Shown: in pieces, positions 1 to 6,874 of the stretch | Position numbering within the stretch: position 1 is the stretch's first letter | How the letters are laid out: every line of letters starts with the position of its first letter | Origin: DATAXV01 sp036272915 | GTDB lineage: Bacteria > Chloroflexota > Dormibacteria > Dormibacterales > Dormibacteraceae | Length of the DNA: 26,164 nucleotides | Direction: 5' to 3' | Assembly: GCA_036272915.1 (NCBI GenBank) | Contig: DATAXV010000073.1 | Coordinates: 1-26,164 of the forward strand | Translations under genes and position numbers: made by a program | Notes under the pieces: model-generated | What the model was told of the DNA's origin: nothing | Database searches by the model: none | Seen by the model: the letters and a program-made list of their open reading frames with translations, nothing else

Positions 1-1
1 C

Positions 2-97
2 CGGACCTACTCCCCCGTGCTCCGCCAGGCCGACCTGCCCGCCGCCATCACCGTCCCTTGGTGGGCCGGACGCCGCTTGCGCTACGAGTACGCCTGA
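2..97 (+). CDS. C-terminal end of an unidentified gene (partial)
   Basis: An open frame runs in from the left edge and stops at TGA 95-97, giving 31 C-terminal residues that end in WWAGRRLRYEYA. The basic, aromatic tail is too short to assign to a family. It is kept as a probable gene end because a long hairpin (156-196) follows it and the next gene is convergent. The frame could also be chance, since open frames are long in DNA this GC-rich. Confidence 0.4.
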   Translation, partial: RTYSPVLRQADLPAAITVPWWAGRRLRYEYA

Positions 98-155
98 CCA
101 CCCGATGAGGGGGCGATTCGCTTTGTGAAAATCCGCGCTAAAGGCGGAGGGAAGG

Positions 156-196
156 GTCGGGGAGCCCGGCGCGCCGGTGGCGCGCCGGGACCCGAC
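156..196. terminator. Long hairpin between convergent genes
   Basis: An 11-bp perfect stem (165-175 with 179-189, loop of 3 nt) is extended by GTCGGG 156-161 pairing with CCCGAC 191-196 across a small internal loop. It lies between the end of the left-edge frame and the convergent DUF2089 gene, where a bidirectional terminator is expected. Neither strand has a good U-tract after it, so termination is inferred from position and stem strength only. Confidence 0.5.
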
Positions 197-218
197 ACGG
201 GGAGGGAGGGATACGAAT

Positions 219-584
219 TCAGTCGAGCTTGTCGAGGGCCTCGTCGATCTGGACCTCGCCGCGCGCCAGCTGCTCGAGCAGCTCGATCCGGCTGACGGCC
301 GGGGCCGGGCGCTCGGTCTTGATGCCCAGCTTCTGCAGCAGAGCGTCGAACCGGGCCCTCGCGGTCGGGTAGCTGACGCCGAGGTGGCGCTCCAGCTCCT
401 TCATGTTCCCTCGGGAGACCAGGAACACCCTGAGCGTCTCCCGGTCCTCGGCGGACAGCGAGCAGAACTCGCAGGACTCGAACTCGCCGGACAGCTCGGT
501 GCCGCAGGCGCGGCAGCTGAGCCGGGTCAGGGAGAGGCGCTCGCCGCACACCGGGCAGTCGCGCGGGGCCGTCTTCGCCGTCAT
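219..584 (-). CDS. DUF2089 family zinc-ribbon/HTH protein
   Basis: This 121-aa protein matches the DUF2089 layout: CPVCG (C10, C13), CRACG (C24, C27) and CEFC (C38, C41) cysteine pairs in the first 45 residues, consistent with zinc ribbons. A helix-turn-helix-like segment follows (about 55-90, around ERHLGVSYPTARARFDALLQKLG). The last 25 residues (LLEQLARGEVQIDEALDKLD) resemble the short SHOCT-like helical pair. Its ATG directly abuts the TAG stop of the upstream DUF4097-like gene (582-584 against 585-587), so the two are co-transcribed and probably translationally coupled. Members are thought to be transcriptional regulators, but the targets are unknown. The pairing suggests it acts together with the neighbouring protein in an envelope-stress or autoregulatory unit; this is inference. 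Confidence 0.85.
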   Translation of the reverse strand: MTAKTAPRDCPVCGERLSLTRLSCRACGTELSGEFESCEFCSLSAEDRETLRVFLVSRGNMKELERHLGVSYPTARARFDALLQKLGIKTERPAPAVSRIELLEQLARGEVQIDEALDKLD

Positions 585-1442
585 CTAGCGGACCTCCACG
601 CGGACCGAGCCCATGGTCGCGTCGATCTCGAGGGTGGCGGCGCCGTCGCCCACGGTCAGCTCGCGGGAGCCGCCGCCGAAGATGAACGAGTCCTGAGGCT
701 CGTCGTTGCCGAGGATGATCCGGCCCATGGTCGACCGGGCCCTGACCTTCACGCTGGAGCCTCGCTCCAGGATCAGGTGGACGCTGCCCGCCTCGCTCCG
801 GATCCGTGACTCGCCGCGGTTGAGGACGCCCCTTCCCCTGAGGCTGCCGGCCTGCAGGCTGAGGTCGAGGGTGTCCTTGAAGTCCTCGATCGTGCAGCTC
901 CCGGCCTGGACCTCACCTGTGATGGGGCCGTTCATGCCCTCCACCTTTATGCTGCCCGCCTGCGAGACCGCCTCCAGGGCGAGCGCGGGGTTGCAGCGGA
1001 GGTTCAGGGTCCAGAAGGGCTGCTGGGCGTTGAAGAAGGCGTCCCAGCCCATGCGGTTGCGGTGACCGCGATGCTCCTCGGAGAGACGCCGCCAGAAACT
1101 GCCAGGGAAGTCGAACGTGAAGCCCGTGGAGCCCTCGCCGTCACCGGCCTTGAACTGGAGCATGTCACCCATCCGCTCGGCGACGTGCGGTCCCTCGGCC
1201 ACGGCCTCGCGAACCTCGGGGTCACCGGTCACGACGATGGAGCCGAAGCCGCGGACCACGCGGATCCGCCGCAGGTCGCCGGCCCCCGGCGCCTCCGCCA
1301 GCTGGGTGGTTGTGGTCGTCGTCTGCTGTCCGCCCGACTCGGACTGCTCCCGCTCGAGCTCGTCGAGCAGGGTGGCACCCTCCTCGGGGCTGAGCTCGCC
1401 GCGGGCGATCCGGGTCAGGATCTCCCGTCTCGCATCTTCCAT
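585..1442 (-). CDS. DUF4097-like beta-strand repeat protein with N-terminal SHOCT-like motif
   Basis: The protein has 285 aa. Residues 1-35 (ILTRIARGELSPEEGATLLDELE) form a short helical SHOCT/YvlB-like motif. A Thr/Gln-rich linker at about 36-50 leads into a long region of short repeating beta strands (about 58-285) with phrases such as GSIVVTG, GSIKVEGMNGPITGEVQAGSCTIE, AGSLRGRGVLN and TMGRIILGN. Those phrases are typical of the DUF4097 right-handed beta-helix-like fold. There is no signal peptide or membrane helix, so it is probably cytoplasmic. It is the first gene of the unit with the DUF2089 protein. The ATG at 1440-1442 is fixed by the sigma70-type promoter that ends 7 nt upstream, leaving no room for a Shine-Dalgarno site. 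Function is unknown; in other bacteria such proteins sit beside PspC-like or anti-sigma-type regulators. Confidence 0.75.
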   Translation of the reverse strand: MEDARREILTRIARGELSPEEGATLLDELEREQSESGGQQTTTTTTQLAEAPGAGDLRRIRVVRGFGSIVVTGDPEVREAVAEGPHVAERMGDMLQFKAGDGEGSTGFTFDFPGSFWRRLSEEHRGHRNRMGWDAFFNAQQPFWTLNLRCNPALALEAVSQAGSIKVEGMNGPITGEVQAGSCTIEDFKDTLDLSLQAGSLRGRGVLNRGESRIRSEAGSVHLILERGSSVKVRARSTMGRIILGNDEPQDSFIFGGGSRELTVGDGAATLEIDATMGSVRVEVR

Positions 1443-1449
1443 GTTGAGA

Positions 1450-1479
1450 ATTAGAAACCAGCCCTTCCCAAAATGTCAA
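1450..1479 (-). promoter_or_regulatory. Sigma70-type leaderless promoter of the DUF4097/DUF2089 unit
   Basis: Read on the minus strand, a perfect -35 TTGACA (1479-1474) is followed after 18 bp by TCTAAT (1455-1450), a five-of-six match to the -10 consensus. Only 7 nt separate the -10 from the ATG at 1442. Transcription should therefore begin at or next to the start codon, giving a leaderless mRNA, and no Shine-Dalgarno sequence is present. Confidence 0.8.
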
Positions 1480-1517
1480 GTGAATCATCAATACTTGTTA
1501 TCGGCGACAATGGGCGC

Positions 1518-2177
1518 ATGGCTCGGATCGGCGTCATCGCGGACACCCACTGCCCGGAGTTCCTGGACGATCTCCCGGCCGGCATCTTCGAGCGCCTGCG
1601 CGGGGTCGACCTCATCCTGCACGGAGGAGACGTGGGTGGCGCGGGCGGTGAGGAGACGCTCCGGCGGCTGGCCGAGATCGCGCCGGTGGAGGCCGTCCAC
1701 GGCGACCACGACCAGGGTCTGGAGGGCCTTCCCGGACGGCGCGAGCTGACCGTGGAGGGCCGGCGCATCGGGATCATCCACGGCAACCGGAGCCACCTGG
1801 TCGAGGAGCCGCTGACCCTCCTCAGCACCTTGAGCCTGGGCGAGGTCAGGGTCCAGCCCGGCCACCGTCGCTGGCTGCGGAGCCAGTTTCCCGATTGCGA
1901 GATCATCGTGCACGGGCACACCCACATCGCCTCGGCGGTCGAGGACGGGGGTGTTCTCTTCCTCAATCCGGGCGCGGTATATCAGGTGCGGCGGCCGGAG
2001 ATGCTGCGGCGCCTGGCCCGAGGCCCGAGCTGGTTCGAGTGGACATGGCTCCAGGTGACCCGCTATCGCCGCGACCAGCCCTACTCGACGGTCGGTATCC
2101 TCGAACTCGGAAGGGGGACGACCCGAGTCACGATCCATGAGATCGGTCCAGGATTGGGCCCTGGCCGAAGTTGGTAA
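1518..2177 (+). CDS. YfcE/MJ0936-type metallophosphoesterase
   Basis: This 219-aa calcineurin-like phosphoesterase has all the usual metal-site blocks: D9-T-H11, GGD (D38), GDHD (62-65), IIHG (H88) and VHGHTH (H132, H134, H136), followed by LNPGA. In most relatives the third block reads GN(H/C)D; here the asparagine ligand is D63. The family hydrolyses phosphodiester or phosphomonoester bonds with two metal ions and acts in the cytoplasm; the substrate cannot be told. The start is placed at ATG 1518 because MARIGVIADTHC is the classical N-terminus. An upstream in-frame ATG at 1473 would add 15 atypical residues and lie inside the divergent promoter. The C-terminal 50 residues (WFEWTWLQVTRYRRD and onward) extend past the catalytic core as a beta-strand tail. 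It is followed at 14 bp by dnaJ. Confidence 0.88.
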   Translation: MARIGVIADTHCPEFLDDLPAGIFERLRGVDLILHGGDVGGAGGEETLRRLAEIAPVEAVHGDHDQGLEGLPGRRELTVEGRRIGIIHGNRSHLVEEPLTLLSTLSLGEVRVQPGHRRWLRSQFPDCEIIVHGHTHIASAVEDGGVLFLNPGAVYQVRRPEMLRRLARGPSWFEWTWLQVTRYRRDQPYSTVGILELGRGTTRVTIHEIGPGLGPGRSW

Positions 2178-2190
2178 GAACGAGGCGTCA

Positions 2191-3087
2191 ATGCCGCAGA
2201 CGAAGGACTTTTACGAATCCCTGGGCGTGGATCGGAACGCCAGCCAGAAGGACATCCAGAGCGCCTTTCGGCGCCTCGCTCGCAAGTATCACCCGGACGT
2301 CAACCCGGGCGACAAGAGCGCGGAGCAGCGCTTCAAGGAGATCTCCGAGGCGCACGACGTCCTCTCCGACCCGGAGAAGCGGAAGCGCTACGACCTGTTG
2401 GGGGCCCAGTGGGACGGCGCCGGCGCCGGCGGAGGGCCGGGACCGCAGGCGCGGTACCAGACCGTCGAATTCGACCCCGAGGAGCTCCGCAACGTCTTCA
2501 AGAACTTCGGCTTCGGCGGGGGCACGGCCAGCCAGGCGCCGCCCGAGGGCGGGGGTTCCTTCTCGGATCTCTTCGGCTCCGTCTTCGGCCGCAACCGCGC
2601 CCGGCCCGACGGCGGGACGGCGGAGGTCCCCTCGATGGAACAGGAGCTGACGGTCAGCCTCAGGGAGGCCTACCTCGGCACCCATCGCCGGATCGAGCTG
2701 CCCGACGGACGGAAGATCGAGGTGGCGGTCAAGCCCGGGGTCTTGGACGGTACCGTGCTGCGCCTCCCCGGTGCGCTGGCCAGGGTCAGGGTCGCTCCCG
2801 ACCGCGAGTTCGAGCGCGACGGAAAGAACCTGAGGGTGGTGGTCCAGGTCCCGCTGCGCACGGCGCTCCTGGGCGGCGAGGTGCAGGTGCCCACGCTGAA
2901 AGGCCCGAAGGTGTCGCTCACCGTCCCCGCCGAGACCCAGAACGGAGCGCGGCTCCGGCTGCGCGGGCTGGGCATGCCCGACGCCAAGGGCGGCGACCCG
3001 GGCGACCTTCTCGCCGAGGTCCGGGTGCGGCTGCCGCTGCCTCTGGACGAGCAGGGACACACCTGGGCGGACCAGGCGCCCGCCTGA
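2191..3087 (+). CDS. DnaJ-family co-chaperone without zinc finger (CbpA-like)
   Basis: The protein has 298 aa. The J domain spans about residues 6-72, with the HPD motif at 34-36 that stimulates the Hsp70 (DnaK) ATPase. A Gly-rich stretch (about 78-150, including GAGAGGGPG and the GSFSDLFGSVFGR segment) follows, and then the paired C-terminal substrate-binding beta domains (about 150-290, EQELTVSLREAYLGTHRRIEL to GDLLAEVRVRLPLPL). The four CxxCxGxG zinc repeats of classical DnaJ are absent, which makes this a class B J-protein such as CbpA or DnaJ2. The start at 2191 (MPQTKDFYESLGV) matches the family; an in-frame ATG at 2137 would overlap the preceding gene by 41 nt. No dnaK or grpE is adjacent. 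The next promoter element begins 2 nt after its stop. Confidence 0.9.
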   Translation: MPQTKDFYESLGVDRNASQKDIQSAFRRLARKYHPDVNPGDKSAEQRFKEISEAHDVLSDPEKRKRYDLLGAQWDGAGAGGGPGPQARYQTVEFDPEELRNVFKNFGFGGGTASQAPPEGGGSFSDLFGSVFGRNRARPDGGTAEVPSMEQELTVSLREAYLGTHRRIELPDGRKIEVAVKPGVLDGTVLRLPGALARVRVAPDREFERDGKNLRVVVQVPLRTALLGGEVQVPTLKGPKVSLTVPAETQNGARLRLRGLGMPDAKGGDPGDLLAEVRVRLPLPLDEQGHTWADQAPA

Positions 3088-3089
3088 CG

Positions 3090-3125
3090 ACTGTCCGTCC
3101 CGGGTCCGCCGGATCCGATCAGGGT
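3090..3125 (+). promoter_or_regulatory. Shared 19-bp direct-repeat promoter element, copy 1
   Basis: ACTGTCCGTCCCGGGTCCG lies at 3090-3108, with GTCCG repeated at an 11-bp period. The hexamer beginning 30 bp after the first base (CAGGGT, 3120-3125) is a poor -10 but keeps the key A at position 2 and T at position 6. The lipoprotein ATG follows 10 nt later at 3136. The element is shared with copies at 17902, 19620 and 25193. Confidence 0.75.
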
Positions 3126-3135
3126 AGGGGCTGCG

Positions 3136-3789
3136 ATGAGCTCCACAACCCTGGATCGGATCAAGCTGGTGGCCCTGGTCTTCCTGGTCCTGGGCGCCCT
3201 GGTCACCCTGGCCGGCTGTGATCCGGCGGCGGACGCGGCCGAGATACAGAACGCGGGCTCGGGACCATCAGCGGGATCGTCGCCGGGCGGCGGCGACACG
3301 CTCGGGCTCGGCGGCCAGCCGGTGGGCAGGTACCAAACCACGGCGGTGACGGGATCCGTCGGCTGGTGCACCTACGGCGCCGAGCTCTGGTTCTTCACCT
3401 ACAGCAGCCATGACGCGGCGGCCGCGGCGGCGGTGACCGGCAACGGCAACCAGGTGGCGAAGGACTACGCCTCCTACTACCATTCGTCGACCAGCAGCAC
3501 CCCGACGCCGGGGGCGATCGTCTCCTGGCCCTGCGTGGGCAGCTGCGCGGAGGGCCACGTCGGTTTCGTCGCCTCGGTCCAGACCAGCGGCGGGACGGTC
3601 GTCAGCTACACGGTCTGGGAGATGAACTACACCGGCCCGGTCACCACCGGTGACGGCGTCGTCGACAGCCGCACGGTGAAATGGCCGGACCCCGACAACC
3701 CCGATTTCTTCCCCTCGCCCACGCCCGTCGACCCGCCGTCCGAGGCGAGCCAGTTCGGAACCTGGCCGAGCGGCACGAAGGTGGTCTGA
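3136..3789 (+). CDS. CHAP-domain lipoprotein, probable peptidoglycan hydrolase
   Basis: The protein has 217 aa. A type II signal peptide ends in the lipobox LAGC (25-28), so the mature protein should be lipid-anchored at C28 on the outer face of the membrane. After a Gly/Ser/Pro-rich linker (about 29-60), residues about 66-190 form a CHAP domain (NlpC/P60 superfamily amidase/endopeptidase). The candidate nucleophile is C78 in GWCTYGAELWF, the histidine is H141 in EGHVGFV, and the polar partner lies in WEMNY (E162, N164). Two extra cysteines (C133, C137) could form a disulfide. It is near-leaderless behind copy 1 of the shared element, with only a weak AGGGG ahead of ATG. The same element precedes the secretion-like genes, so it may be the VirB1-like wall-opening enzyme of that system; this is inference. 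A second lipoprotein gene follows after 1 nt. Confidence 0.85.
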   Translation: MSSTTLDRIKLVALVFLVLGALVTLAGCDPAADAAEIQNAGSGPSAGSSPGGGDTLGLGGQPVGRYQTTAVTGSVGWCTYGAELWFFTYSSHDAAAAAAVTGNGNQVAKDYASYYHSSTSSTPTPGAIVSWPCVGSCAEGHVGFVASVQTSGGTVVSYTVWEMNYTGPVTTGDGVVDSRTVKWPDPDNPDFFPSPTPVDPPSEASQFGTWPSGTKVV

Positions 3790-3790
3790 G

Positions 3791-4615
3791 ATGCGTCCAA
3801 CAGCGTTCATCGGGGCGGCGGTCGCCGCCCTCAGCCTGCTCCTCCTGGCCGGCTGCGCGCCGTCGCTGACACAGCAGCAGGGCGGTCAGAACCAGGAGAT
3901 TCAGGCGCTGGTCTGGAACCTCCGCAAGGGCCAGACGATCACCATCAACGCGCAGCAGCAGGCCGTCTTCATGGGTCCCACCCAGTCGTCGTCGGAGGAG
4001 CAGCAGACCTCGCAGGTGACGGCGACGCTGACCCTGACCGTGATCTCCGTCGACAAGGCCGGCAACGCCACCGCCAAGGTGGCCGTGTCGAACCTGAACG
4101 GCAGCGATTCTTCCGGGGATCAGTACTCGGGCATGGCGGTCACTCCGTATCTGGTCGTGATCGCGCCCGACGGCCAGGTCCTCAAGGGTGAGATCTGGCC
4201 CACGCTCGGGACGACGGGGACGCTGCCGGCGATGGACGCCTTCACCGCCCTGCGACAGGGGATGACGCTGCCCGCCAACGTCAACTCCTGGGCGGTGAAG
4301 GGCGATCGAGCCTACGACGGCGGCAAGGGCGCGATGTCGGGCAAGGGCAAGTCGGTGGTCAACGGCCGCAGTGGCGGCAACACCAACGTGACCACCACGC
4401 TCTCCTACCCGCTGCAGTACCAGTCGCTCGACGGCAACGTCGAGTACAAGGGGAGCGACACGCAGGTCATCCAGACCGCGTTCGACACCAACGACTACGG
4501 TCCCGAGACCACCCAGGTCTACTCCTCGTGCTCGGTCGTCTACACCGAGAAGGGCTCACCCACCACCTACAAGGAACAGGCGACAGCGACCACCATCCTC
4601 ACCCTCGCCTCCTAG
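3791..4615 (+). CDS. Lipoprotein of unknown function
   Basis: The protein has 274 aa. A short signal peptide ends in the lipobox LAGC (19-22), followed by a Gln-rich spacer (TQQQGGQNQE). The rest is predicted to be mostly beta strand, Thr/Ser/Asn-rich, with long alternating stretches (TATLTLTVISVDKAGNATAKVAVSNL at about 78-103, and TTTLSYPLQYQSLDGNVEYKG near 195-215). No catalytic motif or known family is recognised. One unpaired Cys (SSCSVVY) lies near the C-terminus. Its ATG is 1 nt after the stop of the CHAP lipoprotein, so the two are co-expressed from the shared-element promoter, and the strong terminator at 4627 closes the transcript. A surface-exposed adhesin or a partner of the CHAP protein is possible, but nothing in the sequence proves it. 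Confidence 0.78.
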   Translation: MRPTAFIGAAVAALSLLLLAGCAPSLTQQQGGQNQEIQALVWNLRKGQTITINAQQQAVFMGPTQSSSEEQQTSQVTATLTLTVISVDKAGNATAKVAVSNLNGSDSSGDQYSGMAVTPYLVVIAPDGQVLKGEIWPTLGTTGTLPAMDAFTALRQGMTLPANVNSWAVKGDRAYDGGKGAMSGKGKSVVNGRSGGNTNVTTTLSYPLQYQSLDGNVEYKGSDTQVIQTAFDTNDYGPETTQVYSSCSVVYTEKGSPTTYKEQATATTILTLAS

Positions 4616-4626
4616 GGGAAAAGGAG

Positions 4627-4657
4627 AAGCGGCCGGGGCACCGACCCCGGCCGCTTT
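4627..4657 (+). terminator. Intrinsic terminator after the lipoprotein pair
   Basis: A perfect 12-bp GC-rich stem (4627-4638 with 4645-4656) closes a 6-nt loop, and the right arm runs into TTT. It begins 11 nt after the lipoprotein stop codon and separates this unit from the gal operon. Confidence 0.8.
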
Positions 4658-4857
4658 CCATCCGTTTCCGGATTGCCTGTGCTCGCAGAGCCTCCCGTCT
4701 CCGACTCCAGGAGTCCAAGATAGGAATGTCGAGAGAGCTTAGAGGATGTCCTCCAGGACTCCCGGCAGGCAAACGAGGCGGTTGGCTCCACGACTAGGTT
4801 TGTCCAACTCGGCCTCACCTCCTTTGCCCCGGTCGGGCGGTGAACTAGCGCCGCCAG

Positions 4858-4874
4858 GACCCTCCCGGAGGGTC
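4858..4874. promoter_or_regulatory. 17-bp palindrome, possible gal operator
   Basis: GACCCTCC-C-GGAGGGTC is a perfect 8-bp inverted repeat around one base. It sits 23 nt upstream of the TATAGA -10-like hexamer, overlapping where the -35 would fall, which suits a repressor or activator of the gal operon. No regulator gene is adjacent, and as RNA it could also simply form a hairpin. Confidence 0.4.
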
Positions 4875-4897
4875 ACCGCGACACGCCGTACCGTCAG

Positions 4898-4903
4898 TAT
4901 AGA
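4898..4903 (+). promoter_or_regulatory. Possible -10 element of galT
   Basis: TATAGA lies 13 nt before the galT ATG, giving a predicted 5' leader of only a few bases. No recognisable -35 is found 16-18 bp upstream, so an activator-dependent or extended promoter would be required. Confidence 0.35.
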
Positions 4904-4916
4904 CTGCCTGCCAGCG

Positions 4917-5957
4917 ATGCCGAAGCGTGACGACGGCGCCAGGGGGACCGGGTTCGAGTCGGCGCCCCACCGCCGTCGCAACGCACTGACCGGGGACTGG
5001 GTCCTGGTCTCGCCGCAGCGCGCGACCCGACCCTGGCTCGGCCAGGAGGAGGATGGTGGGAGCCCGGGCGCTGACAGCTACGACCCGTCCTGCTATCTCT
5101 GTCCGGGCAACGAGCGTGCCGGCGGTGCCCGCAACCCCGACTACCCCGGCACCTTCTGCTTCGACAACGACTTCGCGGCCCTGACACCGGACGGGCGAGG
5201 GGAGGGCCTGGACCGCTGCGGGCTGCTCGTCGCCGAACCGGCCCGAGGCATCTGCCGGGTCATCTGCTTCTCTCCGCGCCACGACCTCCACCTGGGGCAG
5301 CTGGACCCCGCCCGGACGTTGCAGGTGGTCGAGGCCTGGGCCACGCAGTCCGAGGAGCTGGCCGGCATCCCCTGGGTGCGACACCTCCAGCTCTTCGAGA
5401 ACCGTGGCGCCATGATGGGCGCCAGCAACCCCCACCCGCACTGCCAGATCTGGGCCGACGACCGGGTGCCGGTGGAGCCGCAGAAGGAGCTCGACCAGCA
5501 GCGTGCCCACGGCCCCTGTCTGCTCTGCGACTACCTCCAGCTCGAGCTCCGCGAGGGGACCCGGGTGGTGCACCGCAACGAGCACTTCGTCGCCCTGGTG
5601 CCGTACTGGGCGGTCTGGCCCTTCGAGCTGCTGCTCCTGCCCCGCCGCCACCGGGGCGCGCTTCCCGACCTGGAGCCGGAGGAGCGTGAGGCGCTGGCCG
5701 CGATCCTGGCCGGCATCGTGCGCGGCTATGACCGGCTGTTCTCGACGCCCTTCCCCTACAGCATGGGCTTCCACCAGAGCCCGCCCTCGGAACCGCATCC
5801 GGAGTGGCATCTGCACGCCCACTACTACCCACCCCTGCTACGTTCGGCATCGGTGAGGAAATTCATGGTCGGCTACGAGATGCTGGCTCAGCCGCAGCGC
5901 GACCTGACCCCGGAGACGGCGGCCGAGCGGCTTCGGGCGGCGGCGGAGGAGGCGTGA
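4917..5957 (+). CDS. galT: Galactose-1-phosphate uridylyltransferase
   Basis: GalT exchanges UMP between UDP-glucose and galactose-1-phosphate, the second step of the Leloir pathway in the cytoplasm. The 346-aa protein has the class I hallmarks. The uridylylated histidine lies in SNPHPHCQIWA (H173-P-H175-C-Q177), close to its position in the E. coli enzyme (H164-P-H166). The structural zinc pair is in SCYLCPGN (C59, C62), and the N-terminal block is RRNALTGDWVLVSPQRATRPW (about 20-40). The C-terminal HIT-like half carries SMGFHQSP and HLHAHYYPPLLRSASVRKFMVGYEM. The start at 4917 is chosen because homology begins just after it and a -10-like hexamer sits immediately upstream. Its TGA overlaps the galK ATG (ATGA), so the two genes are translationally coupled. 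Confidence 0.93.
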   Translation: MPKRDDGARGTGFESAPHRRRNALTGDWVLVSPQRATRPWLGQEEDGGSPGADSYDPSCYLCPGNERAGGARNPDYPGTFCFDNDFAALTPDGRGEGLDRCGLLVAEPARGICRVICFSPRHDLHLGQLDPARTLQVVEAWATQSEELAGIPWVRHLQLFENRGAMMGASNPHPHCQIWADDRVPVEPQKELDQQRAHGPCLLCDYLQLELREGTRVVHRNEHFVALVPYWAVWPFELLLLPRRHRGALPDLEPEEREALAAILAGIVRGYDRLFSTPFPYSMGFHQSPPSEPHPEWHLHAHYYPPLLRSASVRKFMVGYEMLAQPQRDLTPETAAERLRAAAEEA

Positions 5958-6874
5958 TGACCGAGGGCGAGTGGCGAGGATGGGCACCGGGCCGCGTGAA
6001 CCTGATCGGCGAGCACGTCGACTACCTCGGTGGCCCCGTGCTTCCGGCGGCGGTCGACCGGCTGACACGCGTCAGCGGCGTGCCTGCCGCGGCCTGGTCG
6101 GTGCGGAGCGACACCCCCGGCGGCGAGCCCTACCTGCGGGCGATGGCCGAGGAGCTGGGGGTCGGCCCGCAGGCGGCCGAGGTCGCCTCCGAGGTGCCGC
6201 CGGCCGCCGGGATCAGCTCCTCCGCGGCGCTCCTGGTGGCGATCGCGGCGGGCCTCCGTCCCGACCTCGACGGCAGCCAGGCGGCCCTCGCCTGCCAGCG
6301 TGCCGAGCAGCGGGCCACGGGCGTCCAGGTCGGCATCATGGACCAGTTCGCCTCGGCCATGGGCCAGCGGGGGAGGGCCCTGCTCCTGGACTGCGCCACC
6401 CTCGAATACCGCGCCGTCCCCTTCCCCGAGGACCTGCTCATCGCCGTCATCGACTCCGGCGTCCGGCGGCGCCTCCAGGACACGCCCTACAACCAGCGGC
6501 GCCATGAGGCGGAGAGCGGGATGCCCAGCCGCCGCCGGCACGTCGACTCCGAGATCGTGCGGGTCCACGAGTTCGCGGCCGCACTGGAGGCCGGTGACCG
6601 CCCCCGGCTGGGCGAGCTGCTCAAGGCCTCGCACCGCAGCCTTCGCGACGACTTCGAGGTCTCGACCCCGGCCGTGGACGCCCTGGTCGAGCGCGCCTGG
6701 GCGGTCCCCGGCTGCGTCGGTGCCCGGATCATGGGGGCCGGCTTCGGCGGAAGCATCCTGGCCCTGGTCGAGCCGGAGGCCGAGCTCGAGCTTCGCCGCC
6801 GGATGGCGCCGCGGCAGGTGCTCGTCTGCCGGACCGCCGACGGGCCCTACGCGGGAGCGGGAGCCCGAGCTTGA
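5957..6874 (+). CDS. galK: Galactokinase (compact)
   Basis: This GHMP-family kinase phosphorylates galactose at C1 using ATP, the first Leloir step. Motif 1, APGRVNLIGEHVDYLGG, lies at residues 10-26. The ATP-binding motif 2, PPAAGISSSAALL, is at 81-93, the catalytic Asp is D129 in GIMDQFASAMG, and motif 3 is GARIMGAGFGGSILALV near the C-terminus. At 305 aa it is shorter than the usual 350-390 aa. The catalytic Asp is about 45 residues nearer the N-terminus than in E. coli (D174), because the stretch between motifs 1 and 2 is reduced and little precedes motif 1. The frame stays open upstream to 5804 inside galT, but ATG 5957 overlapping the galT stop gives the family N-terminus. Its TGA overlaps the TTG start of the GH2-like gene. 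Confidence 0.88.
   Translation: MTEGEWRGWAPGRVNLIGEHVDYLGGPVLPAAVDRLTRVSGVPAAAWSVRSDTPGGEPYLRAMAEELGVGPQAAEVASEVPPAAGISSSAALLVAIAAGLRPDLDGSQAALACQRAEQRATGVQVGIMDQFASAMGQRGRALLLDCATLEYRAVPFPEDLLIAVIDSGVRRRLQDTPYNQRRHEAESGMPSRRRHVDSEIVRVHEFAAALEAGDRPRLGELLKASHRSLRDDFEVSTPAVDALVERAWAVPGCVGARIMGAGFGGSILALVEPEAELELRRRMAPRQVLVCRTADGPYAGAGARA

Larger units (their letters stand above)
4658..4916. other. Intergenic region upstream of galT
   Basis: About 260 bp hold no convincing gene. Visible elements are a short inverted repeat around CTCCAGGAG (4703-4715), a 17-bp palindrome (4858-4874) and a TATAGA hexamer (4898-4903) 13 nt before the galT ATG. The frame open from 4746 into galT is not supported as coding: it is Arg/Pro-rich and lacks family similarity before residue M-P-K-R at 4917. 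Confidence 0.5.

Noticed and set aside
4746..4916. N-terminal extension of galT
   Set aside because: These residues are Arg/Pro/Ser-rich with no GalT similarity, and the -10-like hexamer and palindrome fall within them.
4616..4916. tRNA or small RNA gene in the largest gap
   Set aside because: No cloverleaf, T-loop consensus or promoter-terminator pair was found; only a terminator and short palindromes are visible.
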